Under the pieces are notes generated by a model that did no database searches, was not told the DNA's origin, and saw only the letters and a list, made by a program, of their open reading frames with translations. The position numbers were made by a program, and so were the translations under genes. Of a stretch of DNA of 64,000 nucleotides, positions 9,773 to 18,388 are shown one piece after another (within the stretch, counting starts at the first letter, position 1; every line of letters starts with the position of its first letter). The stretch comes from a bacterium (GTDB lineage Bacteria > Desulfobacterota > DSWW01): the NCBI GenBank assembly GCA_028277985.1, contig JANQFG010000007.1, positions 80,252-144,251 on the forward strand, in the 5' to 3' direction.

Positions 9773-9800
9773 TTGCCAGGAATTGCGCTTCCGTTATATC
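9773..9800 (+). promoter_or_regulatory. Candidate sigma-70 promoter of the acyl-CoA operon
   Basis: TTGCCA (9773-9778), 16 bases, then TATATC (9795-9800), about 65 bases before the acyl-CoA dehydrogenase start. Both boxes deviate from consensus. Confidence 0.35.
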
Positions 9801-9865
9801 CTGACCGGCGCGAAAACGGCCTTTTTCCGCGTGAAAACCGGTAACAGCCAGAGAGGGAACCGAAC

Positions 9866-11011
9866 ATGAAGAGCCCGTGGTTCAAAGAAGAGCACGAGAT
9901 TTTTCGGAAGACCGTGAGATCCTTCATGGAGAAGGAACTGGCCCCTCATTGGGAAGAGTGGGAGGCGGCCAAGGATTTTCCCAACTGGGTCTTCAAGCGA
10001 ATGGGCGAGATGGGCTTTCTCGGAATCACCTACCCGGAGGATGTGGGCGGTTCCGCGTGCGACTACTTCTACAAGGTGGTCTTCTGCGAGGAGCTTCCGC
10101 GTTCCCAGTGCGGCGGTCTCAACATGGCCGTCATGGTGCAGGCGGATATGGCCTCCCCGCCGATCGACATCCTGGGCACAAAGGAACAGAGAGAGGAATA
10201 CATGGTTCCGATCATCAAGGGCGAAAAGATCTGTGCCCTGGGCATCACAGAGCCGAATGCCGGCTCCGATGTGGCCGCCATGAAGACCACGGCAAAGAAG
10301 GAGGGCGACCACTATGTGATCAACGGCTCCAAGACCTTCATCACAAACGGATCCCGGGCCGATGTGATCACCCTCGCCGCCAAGACCGATCCGGATCTCG
10401 GGTACAACGGAATCAGCCTCTTCCTCCTCGACACGGATCTGCCCGGCTTCTCGGTCAGCCGAAAGATCGACAAGATGGGCATGCACCCTTCGGACACGGC
10501 CGAGCTTTCCTTCGAAGATGTGCGCGTTCCGAAGGACAAGCTCCTGGGCGAGGAGAACAAGGGGTTCATCGAGGTGATGATCAATTTCCAGGGCGAACGA
10601 CTCGTGGCCGCCGTCGGCGCCATGGCCGGAGCCGCCCTGGTACTGGAAAAGACGATCAAGTACGTCCAGGAACGGGAGGTCTTCGGCAAGCCCCTCAGCA
10701 AGTTCCAGGTCACCCGCCATAAGATCGTGGACATGATGTGCGAGATCGAAGCTGCCAGGCAGTATGTCTACTATTGTGCGTGGCTCTTCGACCAGGACCG
10801 GAATCCGGCACAGGAGGTTTCGATCGCCAAGATCATCTCCACCGAAATGGCCCTCCGGGTGATGCACGAATGCATCCAGCTCCACGGCGGCTACGGTTAC
10901 ACGGCCGAGTATGGGATCGAGAGGGCCTACCGGGATGCAAGGCTCGCGACGATCGGTGGTGGCGCCACCGAGGTCATGAAGGAGGTCGTCGGCCGGACCA
11001 TGGGACTCTGA
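9866..11011 (+). CDS. Acyl-CoA dehydrogenase
   Basis: A 381-residue FAD enzyme of the acyl-CoA dehydrogenase family at standard length. The N-terminal helical domain begins SPWFKEEHEIFRKTVRSF. The central domain has the GITEPNAGSD flavin/substrate motif, and the C-terminal helical domain carries the catalytic Glu in GYTAEYGIERAYRDAR. It introduces a 2,3-double bond into an acyl-CoA thioester, passing electrons to electron-transfer flavoprotein. First gene of a four-gene operon with a thiolase-fold enzyme, DUF35 protein and enoyl-CoA hydratase. The start is well placed after GAGAGGGAACC. The chain type of its substrate is not evident. Confidence 0.93.
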   Translation: MKSPWFKEEHEIFRKTVRSFMEKELAPHWEEWEAAKDFPNWVFKRMGEMGFLGITYPEDVGGSACDYFYKVVFCEELPRSQCGGLNMAVMVQADMASPPIDILGTKEQREEYMVPIIKGEKICALGITEPNAGSDVAAMKTTAKKEGDHYVINGSKTFITNGSRADVITLAAKTDPDLGYNGISLFLLDTDLPGFSVSRKIDKMGMHPSDTAELSFEDVRVPKDKLLGEENKGFIEVMINFQGERLVAAVGAMAGAALVLEKTIKYVQEREVFGKPLSKFQVTRHKIVDMMCEIEAARQYVYYCAWLFDQDRNPAQEVSIAKIISTEMALRVMHECIQLHGGYGYTAEYGIERAYRDARLATIGGGATEVMKEVVGRTMGL

Positions 11012-11054
11012 GGGCTTGAGGTTGAGAGTCGTTCGCTGAGCAGGGGGAAGAGGA

Positions 11055-12251
11055 ATGAGCGAAAGCTGGAGCGGACAGATTGCCATCGTCGGGATCGGCG
11101 AGAGCGAGATCGGGACCGTGCCCCACAAGACTCCCATGCAGATGCACGCCGAGGCGGCCCGGGCGGCCCTGGAGGACTGCGGCCTCGACAGGGCGGACAT
11201 CGACGGGGTTCTCACCGCAGGAATCACGAACCCCATGGAGATCATGCACAGCGTTCTGGTTGCCGAGTATCTGGGGATCCAGCCCAGGTTCACCACATCC
11301 ATGCACATCGGCGGCGCCACCCAGATCCAGCTTGTCATCAGTGCCGCCAATGCGATTCATGCGGGCATGGCGAACGCGGTGCTCGTAGTATCGGCCGACT
11401 CGATCCGGTCTTTTGTAGGGTACGAGAGTCTGGTGAGCATGTTCGCCGAGAGCGCGACCGAGCTTCTGTCGAGCATCGGCCATCCCCAGTTCGAGCTTCC
11501 CTACGGACCTACACTCATAAGCGCCTACGCGCTTGCAGCGACCCGGCATATGCACGAGTACGGCACCACCGAGGAGCAGATGGCCCAGGTTGCGGTCAGC
11601 ATCCGGAAGCATGCCTCCATGCACCCGACCGCGCAGAAGCGCAAGCCCATGACGATCGACCAGGTGCTTGCTTCGAAGATGATCTCCTGGCCGCTCACCA
11701 AGGACATGTGCTCGGTCGTCTCGGACGGCGGGGGTGCACTCATCCTGACGAGCCTAGAGCGGGCGCGGGATCTGAAAAAGAAGCCGGTTGCCCTGCTCGG
11801 GGCGGGTGCACGGACGTTCCAGGAGCATCTGTCGCTCGTCGACGATGTGGTGCGAACCGGAGCGGTCGATGCCGGACGCCAGGCCTACGGGATGGCCGGG
11901 CTCGGGCCGAAGGATATCGACTTTGCGGAATTCTACGATTGCTTCTCCATCACCCCCATCCTGTTCCTCGAGGACTTCGGCTTTTGCGAGAAGGGGGAAG
12001 GGGGCAGGTTCGTGGAAGGCGGTTCGAGGATCGAAATCGGCGGAGAGATTCCGATCGTGACCCACGGAGGCTGCCACGCACACTGTCATCCGGGAACGCC
12101 ATCGGGCCTCTTTCACATCATCGAGGCGGTCAAGCAGCTTCGCCCCGAGGCGGAAGAGGGGCGACAGGTGGAAGGTTCCCGCGTCGGCCTGATCAACGGC
12201 CTGGGCGGACATTTTTCATCCCACACCGCGTTGATCGTTGGAACGGATTGA
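11055..12251 (+). CDS. Thiolase-fold enzyme (SCP-x/Ltp2-like), nucleophilic Cys absent
   Basis: A 398-residue thiolase-superfamily protein followed 9 nt later by a DUF35 partner. The usual active-site Cys near residue 86 is replaced: the segment reads SMHIGGATQIQL. The second thiolase CxG motif near the C-terminus is also missing (GLGGHFSSHTALIV). A YDCF motif and HGGCHAHCHPG region are kept. In the steroid side-chain enzyme Ltp2, a thiolase fold without the Cys works with a DUF35 protein as a retro-aldolase. By that precedent this may split a beta-hydroxyacyl-CoA rather than thiolyse a ketoacyl-CoA; that step is inference. The start follows GGGGGAAGAGGA. Confidence 0.85.
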   Translation: MSESWSGQIAIVGIGESEIGTVPHKTPMQMHAEAARAALEDCGLDRADIDGVLTAGITNPMEIMHSVLVAEYLGIQPRFTTSMHIGGATQIQLVISAANAIHAGMANAVLVVSADSIRSFVGYESLVSMFAESATELLSSIGHPQFELPYGPTLISAYALAATRHMHEYGTTEEQMAQVAVSIRKHASMHPTAQKRKPMTIDQVLASKMISWPLTKDMCSVVSDGGGALILTSLERARDLKKKPVALLGAGARTFQEHLSLVDDVVRTGAVDAGRQAYGMAGLGPKDIDFAEFYDCFSITPILFLEDFGFCEKGEGGRFVEGGSRIEIGGEIPIVTHGGCHAHCHPGTPSGLFHIIEAVKQLRPEAEEGRQVEGSRVGLINGLGGHFSSHTALIVGTD

Positions 12252-12260
12252 GGGGGAGAG

Positions 12261-12677
12261 ATGCAGCCATACGAAAAGCCGATACCCGAACCGGATCAGG
12301 TAACAGCCCCGTTCTGGACAGCGGCAAGAGAGGGGAGACTCCTGATACAGCACTGCCCGGCCTGCGGCGTCCATCAATTCTACCCCCAGTCCTCCTGCAG
12401 AGGATGCTTGTCCGACAACCTCGAGTGGGTGGATGCGAAAGGGAAGGGCACGATTTACTCCTATACGGTTGTGCACCGCGCGCCGAACCGGCCCTTTGAA
12501 CCGGATGTTCCTTACACGGTTGCGCTGGTGGATCTCGATGAGGGCTGCCGAATGCTGAGCAACATCGTGGAGGTGACCCCGGAAGCGATTCGCGTAGGGA
12601 TGCCGGTGGAAGTCGTTTTCGAAGCGATCTCGCCGGAGATCTCGCTGCCCAAGTTCCGTCCCATCGAGAGTTCCTGA
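12261..12677 (+). CDS. DUF35 zinc-ribbon/OB-fold protein, partner of the thiolase-fold enzyme
   Basis: A 138-residue protein with an N-terminal rubredoxin-like zinc ribbon (CPAC ... CRGC) and a C-terminal OB-fold (IYSYTVVHRAPNRPF to about residue 125). Such proteins form complexes with thiolase-fold enzymes and channel or hold the CoA substrate. Directly downstream of the thiolase-fold gene and in the same operon, so a stable complex with it is the most likely role. Confidence 0.88.
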   Translation: MQPYEKPIPEPDQVTAPFWTAAREGRLLIQHCPACGVHQFYPQSSCRGCLSDNLEWVDAKGKGTIYSYTVVHRAPNRPFEPDVPYTVALVDLDEGCRMLSNIVEVTPEAIRVGMPVEVVFEAISPEISLPKFRPIESS

Positions 12678-12714
12678 GATAGGCGGACCCAACTTTTTCG
12701 AGAAGAGGTATGCC

Positions 12715-13509
12715 ATGACGATTGAATATGACAAGCGGGACCATATTGCCTATATCACCTTCAACCGGCCCGAGGCTCGCAACGCCATGGATCTCGAGCA
12801 CGTGAAGGCCCTTGCCAACGCTTGGATCGATTTTCGGGACGACAGTTCCATGCGCGTGGCGATCATCACCGGTGTGGGAAATTCATTCTGCGCGGGTGCC
12901 GACCTGGGTTCCCTGATCCCGCAGATCACGGGCTCTCCGGACGGTGTGGCCGGGCTGCTGAAGGAAGAGATGGGAGAGCTCTTTCAGGCCGCGATGCTTC
13001 GGGATTTCGAGCTCTGGAAGCCGGTTGTGGCGGCAGTGAACGGCTACTGCATCGCGGGCGGCCTCGAGATGCTCTGCGGCATGGACATCCGTATTGCCTC
13101 TGAAACGGCTGTCTTCGCTCTCCAGGAAGTCAGGTGGGGTCTCTTCCCCTTCGGCGGCTCCACGGTGCGATTGCCCCGCGAGTTGACTCACTGCAAGGCT
13201 ATGGAGATCCTTCTGACCGGAGAGAAGATGGACGCCCAGGAGGCGCACCGCATCGGGCTTGTCAACTATGTGGTGGCCCCGGATGAGTTGATGGCGACGG
13301 CGGAGCGATACGCGAGGCGGATCGCTGACAACGGTCCCGTGGCGGTGAGCGCCATCAAGCGGTCGGCCATCGAATGCCTGAGCCTTCCGCTCAAGGAGGC
13401 TTACCAGCACGAGATCGACCTGTCCACGCCGGTCTTCAAGTCGGAGGACGCGGTCGAGGGGCCGATGGCCTTCATGGAGAAGCGCAAGCCCGATTTCAAG
13501 GGCAAATAG
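12715..13509 (+). CDS. Enoyl-CoA hydratase/isomerase family protein
   Basis: A 264-residue crotonase-fold protein. Oxyanion-hole segments are FCAGADLGS and the Gly-rich AGGLEMLCGMDIRIAS; a Glu in ALQEVRWGLFPFGG is at the expected catalytic position. With the dehydrogenase and thiolase-fold enzyme it would hydrate the 2-enoyl-CoA before C-C cleavage. Its stop overlaps the convergent minus-strand gene by 14 bases (13496-13509). Family members also catalyse isomerisation or decarboxylation, so the exact reaction is unproven. Confidence 0.9.
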   Translation: MTIEYDKRDHIAYITFNRPEARNAMDLEHVKALANAWIDFRDDSSMRVAIITGVGNSFCAGADLGSLIPQITGSPDGVAGLLKEEMGELFQAAMLRDFELWKPVVAAVNGYCIAGGLEMLCGMDIRIASETAVFALQEVRWGLFPFGGSTVRLPRELTHCKAMEILLTGEKMDAQEAHRIGLVNYVVAPDELMATAERYARRIADNGPVAVSAIKRSAIECLSLPLKEAYQHEIDLSTPVFKSEDAVEGPMAFMEKRKPDFKGK

Positions 13510-14230
13510 AATCCAGAATCTTCTCTACTTCGGTGTCCCAGTCCTGAACCACCTCTCTGCCCTTCTTGTAGCGGAAGTTGCAGACGTCGTCTCCCTGGGC
13601 CAGGGTCTTCGTTCGAGAGAATCCGCTCTCAAGTTGCTTCGCTTCCGGAAAATCGAGCAAGCAGAAGAACGGTGCAAGTTCTCCCGCGTTCTGTGCCTTG
13701 AAGAGTTCAAGACAAGGGCACGCTTGATAATCGAGGCCGTAATCGAAATCAACCCCATCTCCTTCAACAAAATCCACTTTCCAGTCACATTCATATGGTG
13801 ACGTGCTTTCAGCCCACTGCTTCATGAGATCCATGTACTCGTCACTGAATGTCAATGCCTTTCCTCTTGCCACCTCGTCCGGTGGGACTTCTTTCAGTTG
13901 ATCCTCGTAAATTGAATACATCATTTGAGCGACATCAAGTGTCCTGTAACCCCTTTTCGTCATTGCCCGATAGACGGCTATCCATTGGCCGGCGCTCACG
14001 ATGAATCGGGTTCCCGGATGAACATCCCCCCCCACATAGGGTAGTTCAGGAAGAATCCTCTCAAAATTCAGAGAAGCGTCCTTGCCGATTTCGTTCGCCA
14101 CTTCCGAGGTCGATTGTCTGGAAACATAGTCGACAACAGCAAGTCTGGTTCGTTCGAAGGAGGCAACAAATCTATCAAGGTTTTCAGTGTAGAACTGTGA
14201 GTGATCAGGATTCGTGGTCTTTTCCGTCAT
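13496..14230 (-). CDS. L-2-amino-thiazoline-4-carboxylic acid hydrolase-like protein
   Basis: A 244-residue protein resembling the ATC-hydrolase family, which opens 2-aminothiazoline-4-carboxylate in a cysteine-forming pathway; many relatives have no known substrate. The typical late signature is a polar TKTLAQGDDVCNFRYKKG segment near residue 210. Start ATG at 14228-14230 follows AGAGGGCGGGAC and overlaps the stop of the old yellow enzyme gene by four bases, so the two are coupled. The C-terminal codons overlap the convergent enoyl-CoA hydratase. Family assignment is from motif memory, so function is tentative. Confidence 0.62.
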   Translation of the reverse strand: MTEKTTNPDHSQFYTENLDRFVASFERTRLAVVDYVSRQSTSEVANEIGKDASLNFERILPELPYVGGDVHPGTRFIVSAGQWIAVYRAMTKRGYRTLDVAQMMYSIYEDQLKEVPPDEVARGKALTFSDEYMDLMKQWAESTSPYECDWKVDFVEGDGVDFDYGLDYQACPCLELFKAQNAGELAPFFCLLDFPEAKQLESGFSRTKTLAQGDDVCNFRYKKGREVVQDWDTEVEKILDSICP

Positions 14231-15423
14231 GTCCCGCCCTCTTTCTTTCTTGGAGGATAATAGCACCGTAAGGGTTTGTAGTTGACCGTAATTTCGTATG
14301 TGCACCTGTTACAGTTTATGCAGCTTATCGGGTCTGCATCAGGGTTCTTCTCCATCTGCTTTGCCAGATTCGGCTGCCTGACAAATGGACGAGACAGGGA
14401 GATAAAATCCGCCTGCTCCTGCAACAAGGCCTGTTCCATCATTTCTCTCCGGCGAAAACCGCCCACAGAAATAATGGGAATGGCGACACGATTCTTGATT
14501 GCAGCGGCGTGGGGCAAGAAATATCCCTCCTTGAACTCGGCGGCTGCCTGCAGCTTCTTCTCAACGAACCTGAACAGGAGACGTTTGACAAAGCCCATAT
14601 TGCTGAGAATGAGATCCTCGGGTATATCCCCTTTGGTGGTGGTGAATCCGGTTTCTTTGATTCCTCCGCTCACTTCAATCGCATCAAATCCGAACGCTTC
14701 CAGTCTCGTGCTCGTTTCGATTGCTTCTTCAAGGGTAACCCCACCCCTGATCTGATCTTCTGCGTTGATCTTTATGAGTACCGGATAGTCGGTGCCGACT
14801 GCATTTCGGATTTCTTCATACACCCGACTCACAAAGCGAAGTCGATTCTCCAGGGATCCTCCCCACGGGTCCCTGCGCCGATTGGTGCGTGATGAAAGGA
14901 ACTGGTTGACCAGATAGCCGTGGGCGCCGTTGATTTGGACTCCATCAAATCCTGCTTCTTTCACCCGACCTGCTGCACTGCCGAAGGCCCTGATCGTTTC
15001 TTCAATTTCTTGTTCAGACATTTCGCGCGGCTTTACGCCGGTTAGTGTATCCCGTATTCCGGATGGGCCTATGGGCTCTTCACCGATTAGCTTGGGATCG
15101 CACTGCCGTCCGCCGTGATTGATCTGCCCGACGATCTTCGCTCCGTGGGCGTGGACAATATCCGTGAGTTTCTTGAGATCATCGATCACATCATCCCGGT
15201 CTATGACGAGAACCTTGTCCGTTGCCCTTCCTATCGAGTTGATGAAATAGTTCCCAGGGATGATAAGGCCAATATTGCCTTTGGCCAGTCTTTCATAGGC
15301 CTTGTAGTATTCCTCTGTAAGACGGTTGTCCTCCGTGGCAAGACACTCCACTGTTGCCGAACGGACGAACCGGTTCTTCAGCTCTATTGGGCCCATTCCT
15401 GCAGGAGCGAATAACATCGTCAT
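14227..15423 (-). CDS. NADH:flavin oxidoreductase, old yellow enzyme family, with Fe-S cysteines
   Basis: A 398-residue TIM-barrel FMN protein. It begins LFAPAGMGPIELKNRFVRSA, has the HGGRQ active-site region and HGYLVNQFLSSRTNRR substrate motif, and ends with CINCNRC plus a further Cys 13 residues later. That Cys set matches the 4Fe-4S site of 2,4-dienoyl-CoA reductase-type enzymes, but the C-terminal pyridine-nucleotide domain of those ~670-residue proteins is absent, so electrons must come from a separate partner. I chose the second ATG (GGAG 6 nt upstream); an in-frame ATG at 15438 is the alternative. An 18-bp operator lies just upstream. Confidence 0.86.
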   Translation of the reverse strand: MTMLFAPAGMGPIELKNRFVRSATVECLATEDNRLTEEYYKAYERLAKGNIGLIIPGNYFINSIGRATDKVLVIDRDDVIDDLKKLTDIVHAHGAKIVGQINHGGRQCDPKLIGEEPIGPSGIRDTLTGVKPREMSEQEIEETIRAFGSAAGRVKEAGFDGVQINGAHGYLVNQFLSSRTNRRRDPWGGSLENRLRFVSRVYEEIRNAVGTDYPVLIKINAEDQIRGGVTLEEAIETSTRLEAFGFDAIEVSGGIKETGFTTTKGDIPEDLILSNMGFVKRLLFRFVEKKLQAAAEFKEGYFLPHAAAIKNRVAIPIISVGGFRRREMMEQALLQEQADFISLSRPFVRQPNLAKQMEKNPDADPISCINCNRCTYEITVNYKPLRCYYPPRKKEGGT

Positions 15424-15460
15424 ACGCTTCTCCTTCATGCTTTCCTTCTTATCAACCGCT

Positions 15461-15478
15461 TGACCGTACGCACGGTCA
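15461..15478. promoter_or_regulatory. TetR operator upstream of the old yellow enzyme operon
   Basis: Inverted repeat with half-sites GACCGT and ACGGTC, 23-40 bases before the operon's possible starts. Its core pattern GACCG-N2-CG-N2-CGGTC is identical to that of the site in front of the TetR gene (16149-16166). Confidence 0.72.
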
Positions 15479-15523
15479 TGTTCAGGAAATAGGTTGATGG
15501 AACTCTCGTTTTGTGCCAGCGGG

Positions 15524-16132
15524 CTAAGTGGGTCTGATGCCCTTCAGAATTGATTCAAAAAGGGACCGACAGACCCTTTCCACGTCAAATTCCGGTTTCA
15601 GGATTAGGGAATGGAGACACATGCCATCAATGAAGGCGATCAGTGCAGAGGCAATGGCTGCCGCATCGATTTCCTTCTTGACCAGGCCTTTGCTCTGAGC
15701 CTCTTTGATAAGGTCGATCACGGAATTCCTTCCATTTTCCAGATAGGACCGAAACTTGGGGATGAATTCATTGGATCCTTTGTGGCTGACAGACCACCGC
15801 CAGAGATCGACATAGATGATCATGTTCTGTTCGAACGTAGCATCAAGGGTTGAGCCGTCTCTCACCAGGATGAACAATTTTTCCAGGGGATCATCGATAT
15901 TCCCCATTTTGCGAATCACCCATTCGATCCAGTCGGTGAATACGAGCCGAACGATTTCATTCAAGATATCTTCTTTGCTGGTGAAATAATCGTAGAACGT
16001 TCCCTTCCCCATCCCGACTTCGGCTGTGATTCTCCGTATAGGGGTATTCTCGAAGCCGTATTTGGCCAACAAGGGCATTGTTTTTCGGGCAATATCGATT
16101 CTTTTCTGTTCTTTATCAACTACTTTGGGCAT
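15524..16132 (-). CDS. TetR-family transcriptional regulator
   Basis: A 202-residue repressor. The N-terminal helix-turn-helix covers about residues 8-55 (TPIRRITAEVGMGKGTFYDYFTSKEDI), followed by an all-helical ligand-binding domain. Relatives controlling fatty-acid or xenobiotic genes bind CoA thioesters or small hydrophobic ligands. Its own upstream region and the adjacent old yellow enzyme operon carry the same 18-bp palindrome, so it probably represses both itself and that operon. Confidence 0.92.
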   Translation of the reverse strand: MPKVVDKEQKRIDIARKTMPLLAKYGFENTPIRRITAEVGMGKGTFYDYFTSKEDILNEIVRLVFTDWIEWVIRKMGNIDDPLEKLFILVRDGSTLDATFEQNMIIYVDLWRWSVSHKGSNEFIPKFRSYLENGRNSVIDLIKEAQSKGLVKKEIDAAAIASALIAFIDGMCLHSLILKPEFDVERVCRSLFESILKGIRPT

Positions 16133-16148
16133 ATTTCATATCCTTTTT

Positions 16149-16166
16149 AGACCGACCGACCGGTCA
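16149..16166. promoter_or_regulatory. TetR operator upstream of the TetR gene
   Basis: Palindrome with GACCG and CGGTC arms, 17 bases before the TetR start codon and just downstream of the promoter at 16179-16207. Bound repressor would block transcription of its own gene. Confidence 0.72.
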
Positions 16167-16178
16167 TTATTAACCACA

Positions 16179-16207
16179 TTATTATGGAAATGATCTCGCT
16201 CTGTCAA
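16179..16207 (-). promoter_or_regulatory. Sigma-70 promoter of the TetR gene
   Basis: On the minus strand TTGACA (16207-16202), 17 bases, TAATAA (16184-16179). The predicted start of transcription falls next to the operator at 16149-16166. Confidence 0.62.
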
Positions 16208-16323
16208 GAAATAAGTTCTCTGGAACCATAACCAAAAACACGTGAAGCTCCTGGTCGAGACATGGATGGATTTACTGGCGAAGACAAACATGGGCGTGTC
16301 GCGCCATCATCTTGAAAGGCGCG

Positions 16324-17064
16324 TCAGTTTTCCTGCAGGCCCCAGGGGGGAGAGGCATTGACCAGGGTTCCCGGCGTGCACTTGATGCGGGCGGCAGAAA
16401 AGCTATGGCCTTCTTTGGTTGCAGTCAATCGATAATCACCGGGAGGCACATTCACGAAGATGACGCCGCCATCCACGGATGTTTCTTTGCGGCTTCGATC
16501 CGGCAGAACAAAATCGTTGAAATATACCGGGCCACGGGATTCCGGCAGTTCAGGCGAACTATGCACGGTCGCGCCTTCGATACCGTGCCTTGGCCACGCG
16601 TTATAGAGCGATTTCCCCTTTTCCGTGACGGTGGAGACGATCTGACATTTGTCCTCTTCCGGCTGTTCCTCCAGGATGAAAGCCAGCAAATTGTATATCA
16701 GGAAGCCTGGGACCTGAAAGGTAACCTCTTTCAAGTCTTCCCTGCCCAGAGTAAAGGTGGCCGTCTGCGCTCGCGGGTGAAGGGGGTGATTCATCACAAA
16801 GGTGACGTCGGAGCCCTGCTCCAGGCCGTCGAACCGGAATCCTCCGTCTTCATCGGTGATGCAGGATTCCCCCGGAACTTCCAGTATGGTTATGTTGGCC
16901 TCCGCCAGGTTTTCTCCAAAAGGGAAAACAAAAACATTGCCGGTTGCACTCACGGTGACTGGAGGCGTCCCGTCGGTTGCGTCCGACCCTCCGCATCCGG
17001 TGGTGATCGATATCATCAGTGTGATCAGTGCGGCGATCCTGACCCTATTGAGTCTCATCTGCAT
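16324..17064 (-). CDS. Lipoprotein with carboxypeptidase-regulatory-like beta domains
   Basis: A 246-residue predicted lipoprotein (hydrophobic IAALITLMISITTGC, lipobox Cys at 24). Two transthyretin-like beta-sandwich modules are suggested: GEN..EANITILEVPG..TDEDGGFRFDGL near residues 45-85, and IEGATVHSSPE..SVDGGVIFVNVPPGDYRLTATKEGH near 155-225. Such domains are usually structural or carbohydrate-binding. It starts 38 nt after the M20 peptidase and may share its transcript. No catalytic signature is visible. Confidence 0.7.
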   Translation of the reverse strand: MQMRLNRVRIAALITLMISITTGCGGSDATDGTPPVTVSATGNVFVFPFGENLAEANITILEVPGESCITDEDGGFRFDGLEQGSDVTFVMNHPLHPRAQTATFTLGREDLKEVTFQVPGFLIYNLLAFILEEQPEEDKCQIVSTVTEKGKSLYNAWPRHGIEGATVHSSPELPESRGPVYFNDFVLPDRSRKETSVDGGVIFVNVPPGDYRLTATKEGHSFSAARIKCTPGTLVNASPPWGLQEN

Positions 17065-17102
17065 TGCTCATCTCGTTCGAACATAGCTGGCAGGTTCGAC
17101 CG

Positions 17103-18362
17103 CTAGGCCGTAAGGTAGTACACGAGCTCCTTGGTCATGGCCACCAGATCCTCCACATAGACGAACTCGTCTGCCGCGTGAGCGAGGATGTTACTCGCCC
17201 GGACGAGACCGAAGGCAGCCACCTCGAGCTTCTGCGGGTGCAGCGCCTCAGCTACAAAACCGAGGTCGGTGGAGCCGCTGAGCCCACCATAGATGAATTC
17301 CTCGTATCCCTTCACCGCCTTCTTGGCCGCACGGCCCCTCTTGCCCGCAGGGGTATCCGGATTGACTTCGAGAGGTGGGTAGGAATGCACCACGTTGACG
17401 GTCAGGTCCAGCAACTTGGATTCCTGCTTCCCTTTTTCGACCGCCTCATGTATTTCCGCGATCACGTCCTCGTAAACCTCGTCGATGATGTAGCGCCGAT
17501 TGATGATCAGCTCGCACTCGCCCGGCACGACATTCTCTTTCGTGCCGCTGTGGATGATGTTCAGGTTGAACATGGGGGTCATCTTGTCGTAGGGATTCCC
17601 TGGAAAGGGGAATGCGGGAATCCGAGAGAGGCGCTTCTCGACGTCCTTCTTCAGATCGATGAGACGATTCATGACCGGCACCAGCTCCTCGATCGGGTTG
17701 ATGCCGAGATAGTTCATGCCGGAATGGCAGCTCTTACCGAAAGCCTTCAGATCGATACGGATCGACCCGGCCGCTCCGACTGTGCAAATGGGCTCCATGG
17801 CCCCGAGTTCTAGCCACAACAGATGATTCGAGACGTATCCCTCTTCGGCCAGGTATCGTACCCCGGGATAGACACCGATCTCCTCGTCCGTGCAGAGAAG
17901 ACAGTTCACGGAGTACTGTGACTCTAGCCCAAGGTCGTGAAGCACCTTCATGGCGCCTAGAAAACAGGCGATCGAGCCTTTCATGTCCACCGTGCCCCGG
18001 CCGTAGAGCTTGCCGTCAACCACTTCTCCCCCAAAGGGATCCCGAGTCCAAGGTTCATCGATCGGGACAACGTCCATGTGGGCGTAAGCAGAGGCCTTCG
18101 GCTTGTCGTTTCTCAAGGTGGCAACCAGATTGACCCTCTCCCCGCGAAGATCCCAGGGAATCTGCTTCACCTTGTCTTCCGGCAGGACCACCCTTTCCGT
18201 CTCGAGTCCGAACCGGTTGAACTCGGGCTCCACGATATCGATGAGCTTCCCGTAGTTCTCCCCGGGCGGAATCGATGTGTCCACGGCGATGATCTTCTGT
18301 AGCACGTCAACGATGTATTCTTCGTTCTTCTCGACCTCAGTAAAGGCCGCCTCTTGGTCCAT
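17103..18362 (-). CDS. M20 family metallopeptidase/deacylase (ArgE/DapE-like)
   Basis: A 419-residue di-zinc hydrolase. AYAHMDVVP provides the first metal His/Asp, GRGTVDMKG the bridging Asp, and CTDEEIG the catalytic Glu and metal ligand; a dimerisation domain follows. Members remove acyl or carbamoyl groups from amino acids or cleave dipeptides. The ATG at 18362 has GGAGAG 4 nt upstream; the open frame runs further upstream without support. It follows the PreA-like dehydrogenase by 26 nt. A role in reductive pyrimidine or hydantoin breakdown is possible but not shown. Confidence 0.86.
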   Translation of the reverse strand: MDQEAAFTEVEKNEEYIVDVLQKIIAVDTSIPPGENYGKLIDIVEPEFNRFGLETERVVLPEDKVKQIPWDLRGERVNLVATLRNDKPKASAYAHMDVVPIDEPWTRDPFGGEVVDGKLYGRGTVDMKGSIACFLGAMKVLHDLGLESQYSVNCLLCTDEEIGVYPGVRYLAEEGYVSNHLLWLELGAMEPICTVGAAGSIRIDLKAFGKSCHSGMNYLGINPIEELVPVMNRLIDLKKDVEKRLSRIPAFPFPGNPYDKMTPMFNLNIIHSGTKENVVPGECELIINRRYIIDEVYEDVIAEIHEAVEKGKQESKLLDLTVNVVHSYPPLEVNPDTPAGKRGRAAKKAVKGYEEFIYGGLSGSTDLGFVAEALHPQKLEVAAFGLVRASNILAHAADEFVYVEDLVAMTKELVYYLTA

Positions 18363-18388
18363 TCGTCTCTCCTCGCTTCTCGTAGATC

